Positions 8,043 to 15,443 of a stretch of 35,526 bases of DNA are shown piece by piece. Numbering within the stretch: position 1 is the first letter of the stretch; each line of letters opens with the position of its first letter. The notes beneath the pieces are model-generated. The model did no database searches and was not told the DNA's origin. It was given only the letters and a program-made list of their open reading frames with translations. The position numbers and the translations under genes are program-made. Where the stretch lies: positions 1-35,526 of the forward strand of contig JALUFE010000075.1 of the NCBI GenBank assembly GCA_027052175.1, given 5' to 3'. This DNA is from Helicobacteraceae bacterium. Lineage in GTDB: Bacteria; Campylobacterota; Campylobacteria; Campylobacterales; Sulfurimonadaceae.

Positions 8043-9151
8043 GCCTTTTAACATTAGATCCTTCCAAATGTGTCAGAACCACGAACAAGTTCTCGCAGTG
8101 TCACGCCTGTGCGGAAGCCTGCCCGGTAGAGACGATACGCATCGACGAGCAGATCCCGACTTTCGTACCCAACGACTGTGTAGGCTGTGGGGGTTGTATG
8201 GCGGCATGCCCTGATGCGGCGTACAAGCTCGATGATTTCAGCACGATCAACTATATATTCTCCATTTTGGAGCAAAAACGCGACGTGCTTTCCTGCAAAG
8301 AGAGCATCCCGTGTCTGGCGGCTTTGAGTGTCGAGGAGTTGATCTCGCTGGCTCTCTTGCATCCGGAAGATTTGACGCTCGATCGCGCCTACTGTGCGGA
8401 GTGCGATATAGCTAAAACGAACGAACCGTTTATAGCCGAGCGCGTCGAGGAAGTAAACTTCATCCTCGAAGCGATAGAGAGCAAGAAGCGCCTGAAGTTC
8501 GAGGATGTTCAGCTCACACCTGAGCAAAAAGAGCATGACAGACGTGCGTTTCTTTCCAAACTCAATGTCAAAGAGGCGATCAAAGCCAAGCAGAAGTTCG
8601 AGAACGAAGTTGAGGCTGTGAGTGAAGAGGAAACGAGTGGGGAAATAACTGTTGAGGATATCCAAAAGATACGAAACAACAAAGATGTGCCCGATCGTCG
8701 TAAACTCCTGCTGATGGCGCTGAAAAAGACAAACAGACCAAACATCTTCCATAAACTCGATATCAACGATGTGAGCTTTATTTCGCAAAAAATCCTCGAT
8801 GAGGAGACCTGTACAAATTGTCAGATGTGTTATCGCATCTGTCCGACGGGGGCGCTTAGTTCGGACAAGTTCAATGCAAGTATCTTTTTCGATGCGATCT
8901 CGTGCATCAAATGTGCGAGTTGTCATGATGTCTGTGAGCCGGATGCACTGACACTGCGCAGTGTTTTTGATCTCAAAGAGCTCTTTGAGCCAAAGCGTGA
9001 AACGTTAGCTAAATTCACCGTCAAACGATGTGATGAGTGTGGACTGCCGTTTGTTTATCGAGGCGGTGAGGTGATGTGTCAGCGATGCCGCATCGAAGAG
9101 GAAGAGGCGATGACCCTATGGGGCATCGACCCGGAAAAAAGGAGCTTTTGA
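8039..9151 (+). CDS. Polyferredoxin with four [4Fe-4S] motifs and a C-terminal zinc-ribbon-like tail
   Basis: This 370-residue protein has no signal peptide, so it is expected in the cytoplasm. N-terminal clusters: CHACAEAC with an upstream Cys, and CVGCGGCMAAC. A middle region has scattered cysteines including YCAEC near residue 119, then a charged Glu/Lys-rich stretch. C-terminal clusters are CTNCQMCYRIC and CIKCASCHDVC, and the end is a CDEC-CQRC zinc-ribbon-like motif. It may pass electrons to or from the molybdoenzyme system on the cytoplasmic side or act in maturation, somewhat like NapF/NapG-type accessory ferredoxins; this is inference from context. Both ends overlap neighbours (ATGA and TGATG). 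Confidence 0.85.
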   Translation: MSLLTLDPSKCVRTTNKFSQCHACAEACPVETIRIDEQIPTFVPNDCVGCGGCMAACPDAAYKLDDFSTINYIFSILEQKRDVLSCKESIPCLAALSVEELISLALLHPEDLTLDRAYCAECDIAKTNEPFIAERVEEVNFILEAIESKKRLKFEDVQLTPEQKEHDRRAFLSKLNVKEAIKAKQKFENEVEAVSEEETSGEITVEDIQKIRNNKDVPDRRKLLLMALKKTNRPNIFHKLDINDVSFISQKILDEETCTNCQMCYRICPTGALSSDKFNASIFFDAISCIKCASCHDVCEPDALTLRSVFDLKELFEPKRETLAKFTVKRCDECGLPFVYRGGEVMCQRCRIEEEEAMTLWGIDPEKRSF

Positions 9152-9576
9152 TGGCAGTAGGACTGGCTGCACCAGAGAGTATGAATGCCGACAACAGCAT
9201 CACCAAAGAGACGAAGCTCTTTGGACTGATCGCCGAAGAGGCGATGAAAAACAGACTCTTTGCCGTGCTGAACAAGATGATAAAACCAGAAGCGATGATG
9301 ATACCGATGAACATCCGAGAAGATGACTTTTACTTCACGGTTGCCAATATGAAAAAATCGCACGTAAACGGCGCATATATAGCAAAAGAGTACCAAGAGG
9401 CCGTGCTTGACCTGCTTGATGAGAAAGATGAGATGGTCGAAGCGTATGGAAAGTGCGATTTTGTCATCCGTGAGGGTGAGAAACTTGTTGGATATCTGGC
9501 AGAGAAAAATAATGTCGATTCTGTGGATGCACTGGCGAAAATAATCTATGAAGAATTTATAAAGGATATGAAATGA
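9151..9576 (+). CDS. Unrecognised protein in molybdoenzyme operon
   Basis: A 141-residue soluble protein I do not recognise. The ORF track extends to 9076, but ATG 9151 is preferred: it follows AAAAAAGGAGC and overlaps the polyferredoxin stop as TGATG, while the upstream extension lies inside that gene. No signal peptide, membrane helix or metal motif is obvious; only one cysteine (KCDF) is present. Predicted mixed alpha/beta with an acidic C-terminus. Its coupled position suggests an accessory role in assembling or regulating the enzyme, but nothing in the sequence proves this. Confidence 0.75.
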   Translation: MAVGLAAPESMNADNSITKETKLFGLIAEEAMKNRLFAVLNKMIKPEAMMIPMNIREDDFYFTVANMKKSHVNGAYIAKEYQEAVLDLLDEKDEMVEAYGKCDFVIREGEKLVGYLAEKNNVDSVDALAKIIYEEFIKDMK

Positions 9577-10034
9577 CACCGGAAGATATAAATGAATTTA
9601 GAAACGAATTCGAAGTTTTCAAACAGCAAAGTATGATGGAGTGTGCCGATGGCAGCTGCGATCTTGAGGAGGAGTATGAGGATTATCCCGATTATCTCAA
9701 AGCGATATATCATGAGATCATGCCGCCGGTAAAGAGTGGTATCTACTTCTCAAGATGGGATCTCAAAAATATGGCGCTTGGGCTTGACGAGTCTTTTGCT
9801 CTTGATGTTAGAGAGCGTATGTTTCGAAAGTTTATGCAGTGGATTGCAACTCCTGAGGATATGCTGAAAGTCATTGGTCAGTTTGAAGGTCTGATGGATA
9901 TGAAGTGCGATCTCTACCGCGAATACTCCGAGCGCTATCCTGCAACGAAGTCGATATTTGACGAGAAGATAGCTAAAGCAGAGAAGGCAAAGCGCTATCT
10001 TCACAAAGTTTATGAGGACTTCTTTACCGAATAG
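9573..10034 (+). CDS. Unrecognised acidic helical protein, last gene of molybdoenzyme operon
   Basis: A 153-residue protein with no recognised family. It is acidic at the N-terminus (CADGSCDLEEEYEDYPDY, containing a C-x4-C pair that could bind metal) and otherwise looks helical, with repeated Arg/Lys-Glu helices toward the C-terminus. The start overlaps the previous stop (ATGA). It ends 9 bp before the convergent batD. The all-helical look and operon position would fit a second maturation factor; this is a guess from context. Confidence 0.75.
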   Translation: MTPEDINEFRNEFEVFKQQSMMECADGSCDLEEEYEDYPDYLKAIYHEIMPPVKSGIYFSRWDLKNMALGLDESFALDVRERMFRKFMQWIATPEDMLKVIGQFEGLMDMKCDLYREYSERYPATKSIFDEKIAKAEKAKRYLHKVYEDFFTE

Positions 10035-10043
10035 AAATCCTTT

Positions 10044-11192
10044 TTAGAGGCTTTCAAGCCTCTTTATCACCTCTTTTTTCACCCTCTCAAAATCTTTTGT
10101 ATTTTTCCCGCGCATCATTGTTTCAAGTTTGTCTATATATTCGGATATGGCAGGGTCATGACCGTAGTCACGGATCAGCAGCAGCATCAGCTCTTTTGGC
10201 GTTTTGCTTTTGTCGAATTTCTCGAAGACTTTTTTCTTCTTCCCAAACTCTATCTTGCTGTTGGCTAATGTAGCGCTGAGATAACCAAAGGCGAAGATGA
10301 CAAGATAGATAAACCACTCTTTTAGGGTTTTGTAAGAGACAAGCGGTTTTTCGTTCGGGCTCTCCTCTTTGTCAAGCAGTGTGGTTGGATCGATCGTCTT
10401 GACGGTCACGTTATAGGCAGGTGCAGCAAGAGTGTAGTACTCTTTACGCGTAGGAGAGAAGGCTTGGATGGCAACTGCGGGGATAGTGAAGCTCTTTTTT
10501 GCCGTCAGCGCGTAGATGAACTCCTTGGCTATCAGGTAGCCTTTGTCCGTGAGTCTGTCGGCAAGTGTTTCGATGTCGAAGAAGGTATTGACACCGTTTA
10601 GTTTTGGAAGGATTTTCGTTACTTCCGAGTAGCCTGTTCCTCGAAGCACATAGTGAACATTGACACTGCCGTACTGGTCGATCTTGGTTTTGTCGATGCG
10701 GCTTTGGAGTGTGAAATCCCCCACAAGATCGACGGGTTTTTCCAGTGCCTTCACTTGCAGTTTCAGCGGCTTGATGGGGATTTGTGTCGTTTTGAGATCG
10801 ATCCCGACACTGTCGTCGTGATCCTCCACATACGCTTTTGCCACCGCTTTGTCGGTTGCGGTCTTGACGACGAAGTCAAAATCGACCGTTACAGGACCGC
10901 TTTTGAGTGGAAAAAGGACGAACTTGAACAGAGCGTTTGAGTTGTGATAGCTGTGATCATCCACCTCTTTTGTCAAGAACTCTATCTTGTAGTCACTGCT
11001 TTTTTTTGGATGCAAAAAGAAGAACATCACATGGGAGTGGTCCTTCTGTTGCGCTTCAAAGGTAATCTCAACAGCCTCTTTTTGATAGACTTCGGATTTT
11101 GCCGCTTTGAGCGAATAGGTCGCAAGCGGCGATGCCTGCAGCGTCAGTGTGAAAAACAGGAGAACGAGGAGATTACCAAGGCTCTTTTTCAT
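10044..11192 (-). CDS. batD: BatD-like membrane protein of the Bat (aerotolerance) operon
   Basis: This 382-residue protein has a signal peptide (MKKSLGNLLVLLFFTLTLQA), a periplasmic beta-rich region of repeated Ig-like segments (residues ~22-285), one membrane helix near 294-312 (WFIYLVIFAFGYLSATLA) and a short charged cytoplasmic tail. This is the BatD/oxygen-tolerance layout, though shorter than Bacteroides BatD. Bat proteins are linked to stress resistance and envelope function in several bacteria; the mechanism is not settled. The start overlaps the end of the BatB-BatC gene by 20 nt. The weakly conserved family makes this call depend partly on its neighbours. Confidence 0.8.
   Translation of the reverse strand: MKKSLGNLLVLLFFTLTLQASPLATYSLKAAKSEVYQKEAVEITFEAQQKDHSHVMFFFLHPKKSSDYKIEFLTKEVDDHSYHNSNALFKFVLFPLKSGPVTVDFDFVVKTATDKAVAKAYVEDHDDSVGIDLKTTQIPIKPLKLQVKALEKPVDLVGDFTLQSRIDKTKIDQYGSVNVHYVLRGTGYSEVTKILPKLNGVNTFFDIETLADRLTDKGYLIAKEFIYALTAKKSFTIPAVAIQAFSPTRKEYYTLAAPAYNVTVKTIDPTTLLDKEESPNEKPLVSYKTLKEWFIYLVIFAFGYLSATLANSKIEFGKKKKVFEKFDKSKTPKELMLLLIRDYGHDPAISEYIDKLETMMRGKNTKDFERVKKEVIKRLESL
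10046..10063. terminator. Palindromic hairpin between convergent operons
   Basis: AGAGGCTT-TC-AAGCCTCT is a perfect 8-bp stem with a 2-nt gap, overlapping the last batD codons. On the plus strand a T-rich stretch follows at a distance; on the minus strand A-rich sequence follows, so it acts best for the plus-strand operon. It could serve both transcripts. Confidence 0.5.
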
Positions 11193-12726
11193 CTGCGTAT
11201 CCTTTGTTGATGATCTCGTAGGCTCTATAGCCCATTTTGTAGTTGTTTGGTTTCTTTTTGGCTTTTATAACGGATCCTTCTTGTACTTTTTTCTTTTTCA
11301 TACCGCCGCCACCCTGGCTACTTTGTGAAGAGCTGTTTTGAGAGGAGCCTCCCTGCTTTTGTTTTTTGTTCTCATCATTTGCCTCTTTTTGCGACTTTTG
11401 CTTTTGTTTTTTCTTTTTGCTGCTTTGTGCGGCTCTTTGGGGCATATCGCTCTTTTTGTCATGGAGCGCGCGAATGGCGAGGAGATTCTCGAGTGCATCT
11501 TTGTCGTTTGGATCCAGAGCGAGTGCATAGCGGTAGTAGCGCTTTGCCTGATCGTACATCTTCAGTTTTGTGGCTGCGTTGCCCATATTGTAGTAGATGG
11601 CGGCTTTGAGGTTTGTATGGTGCGTTTTGATGCGGGAGTAGAGCTTGAGCGCTTTTTTGTACATTCCGGCTTTGTAGTAGGCGGTGGCGGCATTGTAGGT
11701 GCTTTGGGGCGTGGCTCTTAGATGCTCGAAACATCGCGCTGCCTCTTTGTAGTGCTTGGATGCGTAGGACTGCTTGGCTTGATCGAGGTAGTAGAAGTCC
11801 AGGATGTTGGCCTCAGCCTTGTAGGGCAGGAGGGTCAGCAAAAGAAGCGGGAGTAGTTGATGAAACTTGGTGATACTGACAAAAAAGAGTGCGATGCCCA
11901 CAAGCAGCGGGATGGTAAAAAGCTCTTTGTAGCTTTGCACCTGTAGCTGGCTTCTCTTTGTCTTGGTTGTATCGCTGATGTCGCGTGAAAGCTCCTCTAT
12001 GACGCCTTTGGATGTAAGCTCGTAGTATTTGCCCCCACTCAAGCTTGCGATATCCTGCAAGGCGGGGTTGATCTTGGAGATGACAAGCTCGTTGTGGATG
12101 TTTTTGAGATACTTTCCATCCTTTTTCAGTGGGGCGCCCTTTTTGGTTGCCGTGGCGACGAAATAGGGGGTAATATGGTTGCGCTTGAGTGTGCTTACAA
12201 GCTTGGCGACATCGGTATCGTCTCCGCCATCACTGAATATGATCAGCTTCTTCTTTTTGAACGAGACTTTGCCCACGGTTTCGAAGAGATTTTCGAGGTT
12301 GGTGCTCTTTGTCAGGATGTACTTGGGATTGAGCGTCTCCAGCGCATCGAGTGCTATAGCCGTATCGGTCGTTGGCGGGGAGATCAGCAGAGCGTTGGAG
12401 GTAAAGGCAAAGAGGGTGAAGCGATCTTTTGGATGGAGACGAAGCAGTTTGGCTATGGCTTTCTTTGCCGCTTCAAAGCGGTTTGGCTTGATATCTTCGG
12501 CCATCATAGAGTAGGAGGCGTCGATGGCGATGATGAAGTCCTGCGAGTTGAAGCTCTGTTTGGTAGGTGCGTTTTTGAGTGCGGGCTCACTAAGCGCTAT
12601 GATCATAAAGAGTAGTGAAAGATAGAGCAGCTTGATCTGACGAGTGTCTGTCTGCTTGATATGGCGTCTATAGAGCAGCCACAGCGGCAAAAGGGCAAAA
12701 AGCGCCCAGGCGTTTAGGAGGACCAT
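11173..12726 (-). CDS. batB: BatB-BatC fusion: VWA domain plus TPR repeats
   Basis: The 517-residue protein opens with two membrane helices (~5-20 and 32-50). A von Willebrand A domain follows with the MIDAS motif DASYS near residue 90 and FSDGGDD near 175, then two helices (~275-305). A periplasmic or cytoplasmic TPR region lies at ~315-425 (YNAATAYYKAGMYKKALKLY, then YNMGNAATKLKMYDQAKRYY), and a Lys/Gln/Ser/Gly-rich low-complexity tail covers ~435-490. In many genomes the VWA (BatB) and TPR (BatC) parts are separate genes; here they are one frame. It overlaps batA by 13 nt and batD by 20 nt, so translation is coupled. Confidence 0.88.
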   Translation of the reverse strand: MVLLNAWALFALLPLWLLYRRHIKQTDTRQIKLLYLSLLFMIIALSEPALKNAPTKQSFNSQDFIIAIDASYSMMAEDIKPNRFEAAKKAIAKLLRLHPKDRFTLFAFTSNALLISPPTTDTAIALDALETLNPKYILTKSTNLENLFETVGKVSFKKKKLIIFSDGGDDTDVAKLVSTLKRNHITPYFVATATKKGAPLKKDGKYLKNIHNELVISKINPALQDIASLSGGKYYELTSKGVIEELSRDISDTTKTKRSQLQVQSYKELFTIPLLVGIALFFVSITKFHQLLPLLLLTLLPYKAEANILDFYYLDQAKQSYASKHYKEAARCFEHLRATPQSTYNAATAYYKAGMYKKALKLYSRIKTHHTNLKAAIYYNMGNAATKLKMYDQAKRYYRYALALDPNDKDALENLLAIRALHDKKSDMPQRAAQSSKKKKQKQKSQKEANDENKKQKQGGSSQNSSSQSSQGGGGMKKKKVQEGSVIKAKKKPNNYKMGYRAYEIINKGYADEKEPW

Positions 12727-13628
12727 GCGGCACCTCGCTTGTAGAGCAGATAGAGTAGCAGTAAAACAGCCAGCACGAGCGGATAGGCAAAGAGCATATG
12801 CTTGTTGAGGTAGTTTTGGGAGCGGATGGGACTCGGCTCGAGTCTGTCGAGCTCGGCATAGACCGCTGCAAGCTCCTTGGCATCTTTTGCACCGAACATC
12901 TTTCCGCCCGTCTCTTTGGCGATTCGCTTGAGCAAGGCGGCATCATACTCTCCTGGTTTGCCCACACCTATTGTGTAGATCTTTACATGCTCTTTTTTTG
13001 CGCGCTCCACCGCCGCCTTGACCGACACACTGCCGCTGTTTTGATAGCCGTCTGTCACCAAGATGATGACCTTTTCTTTTGCATGTCCTTTTTGGAGTGT
13101 ATCGAGTGCGGTGTTGATCCCATCGCCTATGGCAGTATTTTCTCCGGCGATGCCGACATCGAGAAAATCAAGCAGGAAACTGACCGCTTTCATATCATAC
13201 GTCAGCGGCACACTGCAAAAGGCGAAACTCCCAAAGACGACGACCGCGACATTGTCGTCGTATCGGTGGGTGATGAAAGAGGCGATGAGGGACTTGAGGA
13301 TATCGAATTTGCTTTTGTCGCTATCTTCCTCGCTGTAGCCACTCTCTCCCATCGAGCCGCTGGTATCGAGTACAAAAGCGAGATCACGCCCGTTTCTCTC
13401 TTGCGAGAGCTTGGCATCATAGCTGATGGGGGAGGCAAGGGTGGTGACAAGAAATGTGAAGATGATAGAGTAGAGTAGCTTTTCACGGTTGAAAAAGGAG
13501 GTGAACTTGCCGAAAAAATGGGTATGGGGAAAGATGATCTTCTTGATGACGGCAGGACACTTGTAGATGCAAAATATTAACACTAACAGTAAAAATGCGT
13601 AAGGATATTCAAACTCGAAGTGGGTCAA
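12714..13628 (-). CDS. batA: BatA-like VWA-domain membrane protein
   Basis: The 304-residue protein has N-terminal hydrophobic segments (~10-25, ~52-68), a VWA domain with MIDAS DTSGSMGES near residue 88 and ILVTDGY near 190, and a C-terminal membrane helix (~277-296). This is the BatA layout. The start is a TTG, the only possible in-frame start below an upstream TAA, with a weak AGAG ribosome site. It is first in the bat operon; the moxR and DUF58 genes often found upstream are absent, because a divergent cytochrome gene lies there. Confidence 0.86.
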   Translation of the reverse strand: MTHFEFEYPYAFLLLVLIFCIYKCPAVIKKIIFPHTHFFGKFTSFFNREKLLYSIIFTFLVTTLASPISYDAKLSQERNGRDLAFVLDTSGSMGESGYSEEDSDKSKFDILKSLIASFITHRYDDNVAVVVFGSFAFCSVPLTYDMKAVSFLLDFLDVGIAGENTAIGDGINTALDTLQKGHAKEKVIILVTDGYQNSGSVSVKAAVERAKKEHVKIYTIGVGKPGEYDAALLKRIAKETGGKMFGAKDAKELAAVYAELDRLEPSPIRSQNYLNKHMLFAYPLVLAVLLLLYLLYKRGAAWSS

Positions 13629-13644
13629 TTTGTCATCTCTTTTG

Positions 13645-13699
13645 AACTGACCTTACGCACCATCTCACTCAGTTTATGATATGGTATGTAAGGTCAGTT
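13645..13699. repeat. Long inverted repeat between batA and cytochrome c
   Basis: Two perfect 12-nt arms (AACTGACCTTAC / GTAAGGTCAGTT) enclose a further perfect 5-nt pair (ACCAT/ATGGT). Together they make a 17-bp stem broken by a 2x2 internal loop, with a 17-nt loop. It sits in the batA leader on the minus strand and directly upstream of the cytochrome -10 on the plus strand. It could be a double operator, an mRNA leader structure or a remnant of a tiny inverted-repeat element. Confidence 0.7.
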
Positions 13700-13701
13700 T
13701 T

Positions 13702-13710
13702 TGATATAAT
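13702..13710 (+). promoter_or_regulatory. Extended -10 promoter of the cytochrome c gene
   Basis: TGATATAAT is a perfect extended -10 (TGn-TATAAT), 32 nt before the ATG at 13742. The right arm of the inverted repeat at 13688-13699 covers the spacer/-35 side. Confidence 0.6.
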
Positions 13711-13741
13711 TATATCCAATAAGTGCTTAATGAGGATTGTG

Positions 13742-14107
13742 ATGAAACTGTTATTTATTTTGAGTTTGGTAGTGATGCCGATTTTGGCAGGGCAACTGGA
13801 TGAAGCTTCTTATAATCGAGGTGAAATGCTCTTTCTCTCCAAAGGATGTTCAAGCTGCCACGGTGCGGAAGCGGAGGGAAGTACGATGTATCCGCGCCTT
13901 GCCAACAAACCGGCAAAGTATCTCAAAGGGCGTATAGAGAAGTTCAAAGCGGGCAAGACCGACACCCCTTCAGAGCAGATGATGGCGCAGTTTGTCGAGA
14001 AGCTCTTGCAAAAGCAGATAGCCGATCTCGTTTACTTCCTCTCCCACCACAAAAAAGCCAAAGAAACGGAGCTCGATGACGATCTGCTTGGAGGGTTTGG
14101 TTCCTGA
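13742..14107 (+). CDS. Small periplasmic class I cytochrome c
   Basis: This 121-residue protein has signal peptide MKLLFILSLVVMPILAG and a single haem-binding motif CSSCH near residue 37, with a methionine in EQMMAQF as probable distal ligand, the pattern of cytochrome c553/c5-like electron carriers. The ORF track starts at 13676, upstream of the promoter; ATG 13742 follows GAGGATTGTG and starts directly at the signal peptide. It probably shuttles electrons in the periplasm; the partner is unknown. It is divergent from the bat operon. Confidence 0.85.
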   Translation: MKLLFILSLVVMPILAGQLDEASYNRGEMLFLSKGCSSCHGAEAEGSTMYPRLANKPAKYLKGRIEKFKAGKTDTPSEQMMAQFVEKLLQKQIADLVYFLSHHKKAKETELDDDLLGGFGS

Positions 14108-14112
14108 TAGGG

Positions 14113-14118
14113 TATAAT
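14113..14118 (+). promoter_or_regulatory. -10 element 6 nt before the MNT gene (leaderless candidate)
   Basis: TATAAT is separated from ATG 14125 by only GAGCTT, so transcription would begin at or next to the start codon. No separate Shine-Dalgarno fits. Confidence 0.5.
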
Positions 14119-14124
14119 GAGCTT

Positions 14125-14493
14125 ATGGATACGATACAAAAAGCTAAAACAGTGCTTGAAAAGTTGGAGAATGTACAGTTTGCCTACCTCTTTGGTTCCT
14201 ATGCAAAAGGAGCACAAACGGAAAGTAGTGATGTGGATGTTGCACTTTTTCTCAAAAACGATAGCTTCGATGAAAAATTGAGTATCCACCATACGCTGCA
14301 GAGAGCTTTGCAAAAAGAGGTCGATCTCGTAGTGCTCAATCGCGTGCGTAACTATGATCTTCTAAGTGATATACTGGAAGAAGGTGTTTTGTTAAAAGAG
14401 TGTGAGGATGATTCGCGGGTGATGTTCGAGCTGCAAAAGGAGCATGAGATCAAGGATTATGCCGTTTTTAAGAAGATGAATTATGTTGCATAG
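14125..14493 (+). CDS. MNT-type nucleotidyltransferase, antitoxin partner of HepT
   Basis: This 122-residue protein has the minimal nucleotidyltransferase signature GSYAKGAQTESSDVDVAL near residues 29-46, with the metal-binding SDVD and a later acid in EVDLVVL near residue 70. In MNT/HepT modules this protein AMPylates and silences the HEPN-domain toxin HepT. The frame appears intact. Its stop codon (14491-14493) lies inside the first codons of the ancestral hepT (ATG 14483), the usual coupled arrangement. The hepT gene is destroyed, so this is an orphan antitoxin. Confidence 0.85.
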   Translation: MDTIQKAKTVLEKLENVQFAYLFGSYAKGAQTESSDVDVALFLKNDSFDEKLSIHHTLQRALQKEVDLVVLNRVRNYDLLSDILEEGVLLKECEDDSRVMFELQKEHEIKDYAVFKKMNYVA

Positions 14494-14497
14494 AATA

Positions 14498-14763
14498 GAC
14501 TTCTTGCAAAACTCCTAAACAGTCTCAGAGGAGAGAAAGCCAAGAGATTTTGTAAAACAAATTTTCAAGCCTAGCCGTAGCTAAGTTTGGAAATTTTTTT
14601 GCGAAATGTCGCAGGCTTTCACTCCTCCCGTAGGGCGTTATAAAGAGAGCTTTACTCTGCGTTAGATAACCTTCACCGTAGCGCTCGCTACGCTAAAGAA
14701 CATCTGCCTTGATTAAAACTCTCTTGATAACGCTGAGACTACTTAGGAGTTTTGCAAGAAGTC
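14498..14763. mobile_element. MITE 1 (266 bp) inserted in hepT, TA target duplication
   Basis: The ends are inverted copies over 31 bp with 2 mismatches, starting GACTTCTTGCAAAACTCC, and are flanked by TA on both sides (14496-14497 and 14764-14765). No transposase is encoded. Inside are two nested inverted-repeat arms: GGAGAGAAAGCC with GGCTTTCACTCC (around 14531-14630) and CGTTATAAAGAGAG with CTCTCTTGATAACG (around 14637-14735), giving a cloverleaf. The TA duplication and end sequence suggest mobilisation by an IS5-group (IS427/IS1031-like) or IS630-like transposase elsewhere; this is inference. Confidence 0.88.
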
Positions 14764-15067
14764 TAATAGAGAACAAGATCAAATCCATCGAAGAGACGCT
14801 CGCTCTTTTGGAAAGCTTGAAGAGTGATTGTAAGCAAAAATTTCTCGATGATATGATCTATCAAGGGGCACTGCTTCACTATCTCTATCTTGTTGCCGAT
14901 CGTTCCATCGCTCTGGCTGAAATGGTGCTCAAATACAAAAACTGCAAAAGATCGAACAGCTACTATGAAAGCATCAATATGCTTGGAGAGTGTGGTATTG
15001 TTCCTGCGGAGTTCGCGTATGATTTTGCTCGTATAGCATCGTTCTGTAACTTTCTCGCCCATGATTA

Positions 15068-15338
15068 AGTAATGAGGCAAAAATAATTTCATAACCCAAC
15101 AGCAAGAAAAAGGTATAGATGCAAGGCAGATTTTTGAAAGCTTAGCCGTAGCTAAGGTGAGAAAATCTAACGCCGTCAACTATGCTTTTTTCTTGCTGCC
15201 CCTGCGGGGTGAGATGATTTTCGCTCATCTTTGCACGAAAATCGCTTTGAAGTAGAATAACTACGACTATAGCAATTTTCATACAAATCTGAACGAAACT
15301 CATCTCATTGGGTATGAAATTATTTTTGCCTCATTACT
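15068..15338. mobile_element. MITE 2 (271 bp) inserted in hepT, TA target duplication
   Basis: The ends are perfect inverted copies for 26 bp, starting AGTAATGAGGCAAAAATA, then continue with a 1-nt indel, and are flanked by TA (15066-15067, 15339-15340). No transposase ORF. Two internal arms are again present: AGCAAGAAAAAGGTATAG with CTATGCTTTTTTCTTGCT, and TGAGATGATTTTCGCTCA with TGAACGAAACTCATCTCA. The first arm carries the hairpin CTTAGC-CGTA-GCTAAG, nearly the same as in MITE 1, although the terminal sequences differ. Confidence 0.88.
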
Positions 15339-15443
15339 TATGAGCGTATAGACTATTTGGAGATATGTGAGGGAGTGCTCTCAAAACTTGATGATATCAA
15401 AAAATACTTGGTTTATATAAAAGAGACACTCGATATCGAGTGA

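Larger units (their letters stand above)
14483..15443 (+). pseudogene. hepT (DUF86/HEPN toxin), disrupted by two MITEs
   Basis: Removing the two elements with one TA copy each leaves 14483-14497, 14766-15067 and 15341-15443, together 420 nt: 139 codons plus a TGA stop with no frame break. The product begins MLHRIIENKIKSIEETLALL and ends YIKETLDIE, a normal HepT. The ORF-track entry 14709-15068 is just the middle piece, with a start inside the first element and a stop made by the second. The family motif RX4HXY reads CNFLAHDY, so the key Arg appears to be Cys (TGT where CGT would give Arg). The toxin is therefore doubly interrupted and probably lacks a catalytic residue. Confidence 0.9.

Noticed and set aside
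9076-9150. Upstream extension of the 141-residue operon protein
   Set aside because: It lies within the polyferredoxin's C-terminus; the TGATG overlap with AAGGAG gives a better start.
11325-13486. Long plus- and minus-strand ORFs opposite batA and batB
   Set aside because: They are shadow frames of the bat genes, with odd composition and no recognisable motifs.
14709-15068. ORF of 119 residues as an independent gene
   Set aside because: Its TTG start lies in MITE 1 and its stop is created by MITE 2; only the middle part is HepT sequence.
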